Shown in pieces: positions 13,465 through 20,221 of a stretch of DNA of 22,831 bases (its first letter is position 1; each line of letters begins with the position of its first letter). This DNA is from Campylobacterales bacterium (lineage in GTDB: Bacteria; Campylobacterota; Campylobacteria; Campylobacterales; QNZT01), in NCBI GenBank assembly GCA_027055005.1, contig JALUNR010000210.1, positions 1-22,831 of the forward strand. The letters are read 5' to 3'. The notes under the pieces were generated by a model. The model saw nothing but the letters and a program-made list of their open reading frames with translations, had not been told where the DNA came from and ran no database searches. The position numbers and the translations under genes were made by a program.

Positions 13465-14426
13465 CAATCTTTATCCTCAAATGAAATATATAAATTAGTA
13501 CCTTTCAAAGCATCTTGAATTAGTTTTGGAGTTAAAATTTCTTTTATTTTGTTTTCTATCAGTTTTTCAAGATTTTCAGGAGTATTTTCTATCTCATTTT
13601 CAATATCTTTTTCTATTATTTTGGATATATTTGTTGTTTTATCCTCTGTTTCCAACTCTACTTCATCATTTTTTATAGTATCATCATCTTTCTTTGGCTC
13701 TAAAACTTCTTTTACTTTATATTTATCTAAGGATAAAAAATCATCTTCAGTAGTTGTATTATCTTTTTCATCTTCTATGATTAATTCTTTTTTCTTATCT
13801 TCTGTTTTTGTATCTAAATCCAATAATGATTCTTCTTTTGTTTCTATATCATCTTCATCTAAGATTAAATCATCATCTATATTAAATTCTTCTTGTTCTT
13901 CTATGTTTATTTCTTCCTCATCATTATTGTCGATTTCATCAATTTCATCAACCATTTGAGCTAAGTTTTCTGGTGAAGTATTTAGTTTATCATCTTTTTT
14001 ATCTGTTGTAGTGTCATCTAAAAGATTATCTAAATCTTCTACATCTTCTTCTATATCATCAAAGTCTATGATTTCTACATCTTCATCACTTATATCTTCT
14101 TTTTTTTCTTCTACGATAAAGTTTTTTTCAACTAAAGATGTAAAATCAGTTGGTAAAAATGGTTTTTCTAAAACAAGTTCAAAACTATCAGGTTTTTTTA
14201 CTTGTGCAGTTCCTATAAAAACAAGTTTATCATAAGTTAAATTTTCTTTTATCTTTTGTATTAATTCATCACTATATTTATCACTATCAACAAATATCAA
14301 GTTATAAGACTCTTTTTGTGGGGCAAATACACCACTCTCTTCTATGTCGAAACCACTTTTTTTACTACTAAGTTGTAACAATCTGGAAACAATTTTATTA
14401 TCATTTATCAAAAGTATTGATAGCAT
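13464..14426 (-). CDS. Highly acidic protein with an N-terminal receiver-like domain
   Basis: This 320-residue protein has three parts. Residues 1-100 look like a CheY-type receiver: strand LLIND with D9, a strand ending in D47 (LIFVDSD) at the phospho-acceptor position, T73 in FIGTAQ and K88-P89 in LEKPF. The first acidic pair is reduced to Asn-Asp. Residues 105-265 are dominated by Asp and Glu and are presumably disordered. Residues 270-320 form a helical end, NTPENLEKLIENKIKEILTPKLIQDALKGTN. The PENL block also occurs at 152-155. The equivalent position in C. jejuni carries a 'highly acidic protein' (Cj1178c); I know no function. The stop overlaps the gmk start by 4 bases. AGGAGAAAAG precedes the ATG. 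Confidence 0.75.
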   Translation of the reverse strand: MLSILLINDNKIVSRLLQLSSKKSGFDIEESGVFAPQKESYNLIFVDSDKYSDELIQKIKENLTYDKLVFIGTAQVKKPDSFELVLEKPFLPTDFTSLVEKNFIVEEKKEDISDEDVEIIDFDDIEEDVEDLDNLLDDTTTDKKDDKLNTSPENLAQMVDEIDEIDNNDEEEINIEEQEEFNIDDDLILDEDDIETKEESLLDLDTKTEDKKKELIIEDEKDNTTTEDDFLSLDKYKVKEVLEPKKDDDTIKNDEVELETEDKTTNISKIIEKDIENEIENTPENLEKLIENKIKEILTPKLIQDALKGTNLYISFEDKD

Positions 14427-14498
14427 CTTTTCTCCTAACTTTTTTTTGTTATTATTCTTCTATGACATCTAAAACTATATCGTTCATAGGAAAATAAA

Positions 14499-15035
14499 AT
14501 GAAATTTTTTTTTAAAATTTTACTGATTATTTTTATAAATTCATCTTTAAATGCATCTGCTGAAAAGATTTATATTTTACCACAAGAAGCTAAACCAGCT
14601 TTAAAAGAGGTTTTAAAACAACTTTCTCTTGCAAAAAAATCAGTAAAAATCACTATTTATAATTTTACCCATAAAAAGATAGCAAAGAGATTAAAATCTA
14701 TTGCAAAAAAAGGAATTAAAGTTAAAATAATTTATGACTATGAGTCTTCAACAAGAAAAGGAAATAAATCTACTATATATTATCTTGCAAAATATAAAAA
14801 TATATTTGTTTATCAAATCAGGGGTAAATATGTTAAGAAAAAAAGATACTATGGAAAAATGCATCAAAAAATAGCTCTTATAGATGATAAAATTTTGATT
14901 TTGGGTTCTGCAAATTGGTCATATTCAGGATTTGGTAAAAATTATGAAGTAGTATTTTTAACTCATAATAAAAAATTTATTCAAAAATACTCAAGATTTT
15001 TTGATAAACTTTTAAAAAAAGCTCATAAGTTATAA
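14499..15035 (+). CDS. Exported phospholipase D-like nuclease with a single HKD motif
   Basis: This 178-residue protein belongs to the phospholipase D superfamily, Nuc subgroup, which acts as dimers on DNA or other phosphodiesters. The signal peptide is MKFFFKILLIIFINSSLNASA. The catalytic HKD motif is H122-x-K124-x4-D129 with G136-S137 in MHQKIALIDDKILILGSANW. E150 in NYEVVF completes the usual pattern. The mature protein is strongly basic, which fits nucleic acid binding. One HKD per chain and about 155 mature residues match Nuc. AGGAAAATAAA precedes the ATG; the 72-base divergent gap 14427-14498 holds its promoter. It lies, oppositely oriented, inside an otherwise conserved gmk-fliR block. 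Confidence 0.88.
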   Translation: MKFFFKILLIIFINSSLNASAEKIYILPQEAKPALKEVLKQLSLAKKSVKITIYNFTHKKIAKRLKSIAKKGIKVKIIYDYESSTRKGNKSTIYYLAKYKNIFVYQIRGKYVKKKRYYGKMHQKIALIDDKILILGSANWSYSGFGKNYEVVFLTHNKKFIQKYSRFFDKLLKKAHKL

Positions 15036-15051
15036 ATTTTTAAGTTATAAC
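15029..15051. repeat. Short inverted repeat between convergent stop codons
   Basis: GTTATAA (15029-15035) and TTATAAC (15045-15051) form a perfect 7-bp inverted repeat containing or abutting the stop codons of the nuclease and EAL genes. It consists mostly of A-T pairs and lacks a T run after either arm, so it is at best a weak bidirectional stop. Confidence 0.3.
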
Positions 15052-16671
15052 ACATTCGTCAAGTAGGTTAGGTTTTGGTTCTCCTAAATAGTATCCTTGT
15101 GAAAAATCTATTCCTATTAAATTTATTTCATCAAAAAGTTCTTTGCTACTTATATATTCTGCAACAGTTTTAATATTGAAATTATGTGCAAATTCATTTA
15201 TACTATCTACTAGTGCATAGCTTTTTGAATCTTCTAATATTCTTTTAATAATAGAACCATCTATTTTTATAAAATCTGGTTCTATTTCTACAATTCTTTG
15301 AAAATTGGAAAAACCACTTCCAAAATCATCAATAGCTACTTTAGAACCATATCTTTTTATCTCTGATATAAATTCTTTAAAAAGCCCAAAATCTTTTATG
15401 TTTTCATCTTCTAATATTTCAAATATAACTCTGTTTGTTATATGTGGGTTATCATTTAATAATTTAAATATATAATTACTTACTGATTTTTCTACAATAT
15501 CACTATATGCGATATTTATACTAAATTCATTATTTGTATATTTGAATTTATCAAAAGCATTTTTATATACAGTTTTTGTGATTTCATCATATATTTTTCC
15601 ACTTTTTGCTATTTCTAAAAAGGAAAAAGGTGACATAACTTTCCCATCATCACATTTCATTCTAACTAAAGTTTCATATTTATTTATTTTTTCATTTTTG
15701 TTATCATATATTGGTTGGTAATAGTTTATTATATTTTCAGTTTTGATTGCATTTTTTACTTTTTTTAAAATTTGTATATTTGAATAAACAATATCTTTTA
15801 TTCCATTTATATCATTAGAAGAATATATATATTTTAAATTGTTGTTTTTTGCATAACTCAGAGCAGATAAGGCATCTTCATATAAGTTAACTCTATCTTT
15901 GACATATACTATTGTTACTATTGGGGAAAAAGAAATATGCTTGTCAATACTTATAACTATATTTTTACAATTATTATAAAATTCTTCACAATATTCTGCT
16001 AATATTATTTCATCTAATTTTTTATTTTTTATATTTTTTATTATAAATTTCCCATTTCCTATGTGGTATATTGAAATATCTTTGATATAGTTTTTTATCA
16101 TATCTTCTAAAAAAAATCCAAATTTTTGTTCTATTATTTTAGTATTTTTATATCCATATATACCATCTATTTTGTGAAAATCATTGATAGAAAATAAAAA
16201 TATACTATCGTTTGGTTTTAATTCTTTTATTAAAGCTATTTCATTTTTAAATTTTGAAATAGGATTTATTTTTGAATCTGAAAATTGTTTATTTATTTGT
16301 ACTAATTCTACATAAGATTTGCATCTAGCTCTTAATTCATATTTATCAAAAGGTTTTAATAGAAAGTCATTTACACCATATTCTAAAGCTTTTACTTTTG
16401 TTTTTATATCTCCAAGTGAAGTTATCATAAGGATTGGAGTTCTTTTATATTTTATCATATTTCTAATAACTTTTATAGTTTCAAATCCATCCATATTTGG
16501 CATAATAGCATCGATTAATATTATCATAGGTGTAAAGTTTTTTAACATTTCAAGTGCTTCTATTCCATCACTTGCTTCTATAAAATCATAATTATTTTGA
16601 AGTGCTTTTTTTATAACCATTCTATTAGATTTTAAATCATCAACAACAAGAATCAATGGTTTTTTGTGCAT
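15040..16671 (-). CDS. Response regulator with degenerate GGDEF and intact EAL domain (c-di-GMP phosphodiesterase)
   Basis: The 543 residues contain a CheY-like receiver (5-125: D11-D12, phospho-acceptor D54, T84, K106), a GGDEF-like domain (about 145-295) and an EAL domain (about 305-540). In the GGDEF domain the signature is GNGKF (205-209), so cyclase activity is very unlikely. The EAL domain keeps its catalytic set: E333 in ETLVR, N386, E418 in FEILE, D448-D449 in DDFGSG, K469 in IKIDG, E505 in VAEY, and the final QGYYLGEP. It should hydrolyse cyclic di-GMP under phosphorylation control. No histidine kinase is nearby. GAGGG precedes the ATG. A sigma-28-type promoter lies upstream. Confidence 0.92.
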   Translation of the reverse strand: MHKKPLILVVDDLKSNRMVIKKALQNNYDFIEASDGIEALEMLKNFTPMIILIDAIMPNMDGFETIKVIRNMIKYKRTPILMITSLGDIKTKVKALEYGVNDFLLKPFDKYELRARCKSYVELVQINKQFSDSKINPISKFKNEIALIKELKPNDSIFLFSINDFHKIDGIYGYKNTKIIEQKFGFFLEDMIKNYIKDISIYHIGNGKFIIKNIKNKKLDEIILAEYCEEFYNNCKNIVISIDKHISFSPIVTIVYVKDRVNLYEDALSALSYAKNNNLKYIYSSNDINGIKDIVYSNIQILKKVKNAIKTENIINYYQPIYDNKNEKINKYETLVRMKCDDGKVMSPFSFLEIAKSGKIYDEITKTVYKNAFDKFKYTNNEFSINIAYSDIVEKSVSNYIFKLLNDNPHITNRVIFEILEDENIKDFGLFKEFISEIKRYGSKVAIDDFGSGFSNFQRIVEIEPDFIKIDGSIIKRILEDSKSYALVDSINEFAHNFNIKTVAEYISSKELFDEINLIGIDFSQGYYLGEPKPNLLDECVIT

Positions 16672-16710
16672 AAACTAACCCTCTAAAATTTTATCTTTTG
16701 ATACTATTTA

Positions 16711-16737
16711 TAATCGGCATAAAATGAAGTTAGTTTA
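16711..16737 (-). promoter_or_regulatory. Candidate sigma-28 (FliA) promoter of the EAL response regulator
   Basis: The minus strand reads TAAA (16737-16734), 15 bases, then GCCGATTA (16718-16711), against the sigma-28 consensus TAAA-N15-GCCGATAA. This is 4/4 and 7/8 with exact spacing. The -35 TAAA includes the fliR stop codon. The start would be near 16703, about 32 bases before the ATG. A sigma-70 -10 (TTATAA) overlaps the same place, so both forms could be used. TAAACTAAC and GTTAGTTTA also form a 9-bp inverted repeat across the gap (16671-16679 / 16729-16737). Confidence 0.55.
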
Positions 16738-17499
16738 GAAAATATGTTTTAAAATTTCATAATATTTTATAAAGTCTTCTTTAAAAAGTAACATCATACT
16801 AGAAAGTACAGCTCCCAATACTAAAATAGATAAAAATATTTTTATAGGAAAGCCCACAACTAAGAGGTTAAACTGTGGCATAGTTTTCATAAGCATACCA
16901 AATATGATATCTGAAAGTAAAGATAAAGCTATAAATGGAAAAGCTAAAATAAGTCCCATCTTAAACATAGTTTCAACACCATGTATAAGATAGTTATAAA
17001 TATTTGCAGATGGATAAAAATTTCCCAAAGTTATACTATCTATCGTATGACTTAGCAATATAAGTATAAGATGATGTCCATTGAAAGATAAAAATATCAA
17101 AAATCCTATGAGTGTTAATGCATTTGATATAAGTGGAGCATTTGATCTTGAAAGTGGATCAAATACTGTTGCCATAGAAAAACCCATTATCATACTTATT
17201 TGACCACCAGCTAGGGAGAGTGCATTAAATGCAAGATTTAAAATAAGCCCTGCTAAAAATCCTATAAAAAGTTCACTTATAACTAATAAAAGTATAGTCG
17301 ATGTATTTATATCAATTGCTGATAATTTTGCAATAGGAAAAAAGAATATAGTTAGATAAAGGGCTAGTGCAGTTTTTATATTTACGGATATCGATGAATG
17401 AGAAAAAAAAGGCATAAAAGCAAAAAAACCGCTTATTCTTGAAAATAATAATATAAAAGTTATAGCATTTTTATCAGTAATAAAATCAACTAAGTTCAT
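16735..17499 (-). CDS. fliR: Flagellar type III export apparatus protein FliR
   Basis: FliR is an inner-membrane component of the flagellar export gate together with FliP and FliQ. The 254 residues match the family. About six hydrophobic segments are seen, starting with AITFILLFSRISGFFAFMPFF. The conserved block GGQISMIMGFSMATVFDPLSRSNAPLISNALTLIGFLIFLSFNGHHLIL is typical, as is MKTMPQFNLLVVGFPIKI. The ATG has no good Shine-Dalgarno and overlaps the end of the ABC gene by 14 bases, which indicates translational coupling. No other flagellar structural gene is in the window. Confidence 0.96.
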   Translation of the reverse strand: MNLVDFITDKNAITFILLFSRISGFFAFMPFFSHSSISVNIKTALALYLTIFFFPIAKLSAIDINTSTILLLVISELFIGFLAGLILNLAFNALSLAGGQISMIMGFSMATVFDPLSRSNAPLISNALTLIGFLIFLSFNGHHLILILLSHTIDSITLGNFYPSANIYNYLIHGVETMFKMGLILAFPFIALSLLSDIIFGMLMKTMPQFNLLVVGFPIKIFLSILVLGAVLSSMMLLFKEDFIKYYEILKHIF

Positions 17500-18178
17500 G
17501 AACTTGTGATAATTTTTTATTTTTTAGTCTATAAATTGTATCACTCATTTTAGCTATATTTTCATCATGAGTTACTATAAGCATAGTTCCATTTATGCTT
17601 TTTATATACTTTATCATTTCACTCATAACTTCTTTTGCTGTTTTACTATCTAAGTTTCCTGTTGGTTCATCAGCAAATATTATTTTTGGTTTTTTTGTTA
17701 AAACTCTTGCGATTGAAACTCTTTGTTGTTGTCCACCAGATAAGTCAGATATATTTTGATTAAGTGTATTTTCTATCCCTGTTTTTTTTAAGATACTTGC
17801 ATCGATCTCTTCTTTTGAAATAAGTGATGAAATTTCAAGATTTTCTTTTACGGAAAAACCTTTAAAAAGATAGTGTGATTGGAAAATAATACCTAAATAT
17901 TCTCTTCTTATTTTTGTTTGGTACTCAACTGGTAAGTTATATAATGATTTATTGCCATAAAAAACTTCACCTTGTTTAGGTTTTAAAAGTGATGAAAGTA
18001 TATGTAAAATAGTTGATTTTCCACTTCCACTAACACCAAGTATTGCTACTATTTCTTTTTCATTTAGAGTGATAGAAATATCTTCAAAAAGTGGATAATC
18101 AAAGCTGTGAGATAAGTTTTTTGCCTCTATAAGAGGATTTTTAAAAGTAGAGGTATTAGAAAAAGTTTTATTTATCAT
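17486..18178 (-). CDS. ABC transporter ATP-binding protein, LolD/MacB-like
   Basis: This 230-residue ATPase has Walker A GVSGSGKST (48-56), Q-loop Q100, signature LSGGQ (146-150), Walker B IIFADE (166-171) and H-loop H204. EPTGNLD after Walker B is typical of the MacB/LolD/FtsE branch, which drives lipoprotein release or mechanical work in the periplasm. The membrane partner is not in the window, so the substrate is open; LolD is the closest guess. C. jejuni has an equivalent orphan ATPase gene (Cj1180c) between tsf and fliR. GGAGG precedes the ATG. The gap to tsf is 22 bases. Confidence 0.88.
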   Translation of the reverse strand: MINKTFSNTSTFKNPLIEAKNLSHSFDYPLFEDISITLNEKEIVAILGVSGSGKSTILHILSSLLKPKQGEVFYGNKSLYNLPVEYQTKIRREYLGIIFQSHYLFKGFSVKENLEISSLISKEEIDASILKKTGIENTLNQNISDLSGGQQQRVSIARVLTKKPKIIFADEPTGNLDSKTAKEVMSEMIKYIKSINGTMLIVTHDENIAKMSDTIYRLKNKKLSQVHELS

Positions 18179-18200
18179 CTAATACCTCCATATTAAAGTT

Positions 18201-19262
18201 TTATTTTAGTTGAGCTTCAACCTCAGCTGCAAAATCATCAGCTTTTTTCTCTATACCATCTCCAAGTTCATATCTTGTAAATGATACTATATCTATGTTA
18301 CCACCAAGTTCTTTAGCCTTAGCTTCTATTACTTCTTTTACACTTTTTTTGTCATCAAGTGCATAAAATTGATCAAGTAAACATTTTTGTTGATCAAGTA
18401 GTGTATTATCGGCAATAAATCTTTCTATTTTACCAGGAAGGATTCTATCCCAAATTTTTTCAGGTTTTCCTTCTGCCTTTAACTCTTCTTTGATTTGCTC
18501 TTCAACTTTAGACATAACTTCGTCTGTTAGTTGAAGTTTTGAAATAAATTGAGGAACATTTTTAAGAGGTTTTTTTAGTCTTGCTAACTCTTCATTTTCT
18601 TTTTCGATAGCTTTTGCTATACCTTCAGTTTCTTTTTCTACAAAATCTGCATCTAATTCAGTGTAGCTTAGTATTTCAGGTTTTAGTGCTGCTATGTGCA
18701 TAGCAAGTTGTTTTAAAAAGTCACTAACTTTAGTTTCATCAACACCTTCAGCTTTAGCGGTAACTAAAACACCTATTTTACCACCCATATGAACATAACC
18801 ATTTATTACTTCATTGTTATTAGCTTTTGAAGAAATAAATCTTCTAACAACTAAATTTTCACCAATAGTAGAAATATTACTTTTTACAAATTCTTCAAAT
18901 TTTACACCATCAATATCACTATTATTTAGTGCATCGATATCAGCAAAATCATTTGCAAAAATATGAGCTACTGTTTGTTTAGCAAATTCTTGAAATTTGT
19001 CATTTTTAGCAACAAAATCAGTTTCTGCATTTACTTCAACCATAGCTGCTTTTTTACCATCTGGTGAAACTTCTACTACTACTGCACCCTCTGCTGCTAC
19101 TCTATCTGATTTTTTATCTGCTGATGAAAGTCCTTTTTTCTTTAAAAAGTCGATTGCACCTTCCATATCTCCATCACTAGAAACAAGTGCTTTTTTACAA
19201 TCCATCATACCAGCACCAGTTTTTTCTCTTAACTCTTTTACCATTGCTGCTGTTATAGCCAT
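18201..19262 (-). CDS. tsf: Elongation factor Ts
   Basis: EF-Ts is the guanine nucleotide exchange factor of EF-Tu. The 353-residue length is usual in this class. The N-terminal UBA-like domain with LREKTGAGMMDCKKAL (11-26) is complete, followed by AEGAVVVEVSPDGKKAAMVEVNAETDFVAKND and the core repeats. GKIERFIADNTLLDQQ near the end is a conserved EF-Ts block and also happens to encode a full sigma-28 promoter match. AGGAGAAAATC precedes the ATG. It lies 25 bases after rpsB, the standard rpsB-tsf operon. Confidence 0.97.
   Translation of the reverse strand: MAITAAMVKELREKTGAGMMDCKKALVSSDGDMEGAIDFLKKKGLSSADKKSDRVAAEGAVVVEVSPDGKKAAMVEVNAETDFVAKNDKFQEFAKQTVAHIFANDFADIDALNNSDIDGVKFEEFVKSNISTIGENLVVRRFISSKANNNEVINGYVHMGGKIGVLVTAKAEGVDETKVSDFLKQLAMHIAALKPEILSYTELDADFVEKETEGIAKAIEKENEELARLKKPLKNVPQFISKLQLTDEVMSKVEEQIKEELKAEGKPEKIWDRILPGKIERFIADNTLLDQQKCLLDQFYALDDKKSVKEVIEAKAKELGGNIDIVSFTRYELGDGIEKKADDFAAEVEAQLK
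18406..18432 (-). promoter_or_regulatory. Perfect sigma-28 consensus inside tsf, reading toward the ABC ATPase and fliR
   Basis: The minus strand reads TAAA (18432-18429), exactly 15 bases, then GCCGATAA (18413-18406), a 12/12 match to the sigma-28 consensus. It lies within codons for a conserved EF-Ts motif, so chance through protein constraint is possible. If used, it would start transcription near 18399 and give an mRNA for the ABC protein and fliR independent of rpsB-tsf. Confidence 0.35.
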
Positions 19263-19287
19263 GATTTTCTCCTACTTATTGTTATAA

Positions 19288-20079
19288 TTATTCTTTATCT
19301 TCTGAAGACTCTTTATCGCCTTCTTTTACAGCTTCAACAACAACTTCTTGGATCTCTTCTTCAGTTACTATTACTTCTTCCTCAGTTGCTTCAGCTTCAT
19401 CTCTCATAGCTTTACCTTCATTTATAGCTTCTGCCATCTCTTTACAGAAAAGTTGAACACTTCTTATAGCATCATCATTTCCTGGAATTGGAAAATCTAT
19501 AACATCTGGATCACAGTTTGTATCTATTGGAGCTACGATAGGTATATGAAGATTGTTAGCTTCTTTAACTGCTATTCTTTCTTTTACAGTATCAACTATA
19601 AAAATCATATCTGGCATAGCTTTCATATCTCTTATCCCACCAAGGTAGTTTAAAAGTTTTTGTTTTTTTCTTGAAAGCATTAGAGCTTCTTTTTTAGTAA
19701 GAAGATCCATTTGTCCCTCTTCTTCCATTTTCTCTATGATTTCAAGTTTTCTGATAGATTTTTTGATAGTTTGGAAGTTTGTTAACATACCACCTAGCCA
19801 TCTATGATTTACATAAGGCATACCACAACTCTCAGCATGTTCTTTTATAGCTGATGTTGCTTGTTTCTTAGTTCCAACAAACATCATAGTTTTTCCCTCT
19901 GCCGCCGCATCTCTAACTATGTTATATGTATATCTAAAATATCTAAGAGTTTTTTGTAAATCTATAATATAGATATTTTTTCTCTCACCAAAGATATAAG
20001 GTTTCATCTTTGGATTCCATCTTCTTGTTTGATGTCCGAAGTGAACACCACACTCTAGTAAGTCTTTCATTGTAACCAT
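19288..20079 (-). CDS. rpsB: Small ribosomal subunit protein uS2
   Basis: S2 is a late-assembling 30S protein that helps hold S1. The 263 residues show the signatures: LLECGVHFGHQTRRWNPKMKPYIFGERKNIYIIDLQKT at the N-terminus, FVGTKKQA, VNHRWLGGMLTNFQTIKKSI, and the second signature region PDMIFIVDTVKERIAVKEANNLHIPIVAPIDTNCDPDVIDFPIPGNDDAIRS. The tail is acidic. AAGGAG lies about 9 bases before the ATG. The 142-base gap 20080-20221 upstream is a structured leader or promoter region. Confidence 0.98.
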   Translation of the reverse strand: MVTMKDLLECGVHFGHQTRRWNPKMKPYIFGERKNIYIIDLQKTLRYFRYTYNIVRDAAAEGKTMMFVGTKKQATSAIKEHAESCGMPYVNHRWLGGMLTNFQTIKKSIRKLEIIEKMEEEGQMDLLTKKEALMLSRKKQKLLNYLGGIRDMKAMPDMIFIVDTVKERIAVKEANNLHIPIVAPIDTNCDPDVIDFPIPGNDDAIRSVQLFCKEMAEAINEGKAMRDEAEATEEEVIVTEEEIQEVVVEAVKEGDKESSEDKE

Positions 20080-20221
20080 GACAATGTCTCCTTGTAAAAA
20101 ATATTTGGTTTAAACCTCCACATCCTTTAACTAAGCTTTTTTAAGGCTTAGCAACCATTGCAAGGATTGATATGTGAGAATTTAAGGCTTGGATACTACT
20201 AAAAAGTAGTTTAAACTTTGC
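20080..20221 (-). promoter_or_regulatory. rpsB leader with two hairpins, direct repeats and paired GTTTAAAC palindromes
   Basis: In the minus-strand sense the gap holds: a palindrome AGTTTAAACT (20208-20217); a hairpin ACTACT-TTTT-AGTAGT (20195-20210); AAGCCTTAAA (20181-20190); a second AAGCCTTAAA (20140-20149) inside hairpin CTAAGC-9-GCTTAG (20131-20151); and a palindrome GGTTTAAACC (20107-20116). No hairpin is followed by T residues, so none is a standard terminator. rpsB is autoregulated by S2 through its leader in other bacteria, so an RNA role is plausible but not shown. I could not place the promoter with confidence. Confidence 0.45.

Noticed and set aside
13549..14235. Ser-rich open frames on the + strand opposite the acidic gene
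   Set aside because: They are mirror images of Asp/Glu codons of the real gene and have no start signals of their own.
14505..14513. Run of nine T in the first codons of the nuclease gene, possible phase-variable tract
   Set aside because: Runs of this length are ordinary in such AT-rich DNA and it encodes a normal signal peptide start; only population sequencing would show slippage.
15029..15051. Bidirectional terminator between the nuclease and EAL genes
   Set aside because: The stem is almost all A-T with no T run after it; kept only as a weak inverted repeat.
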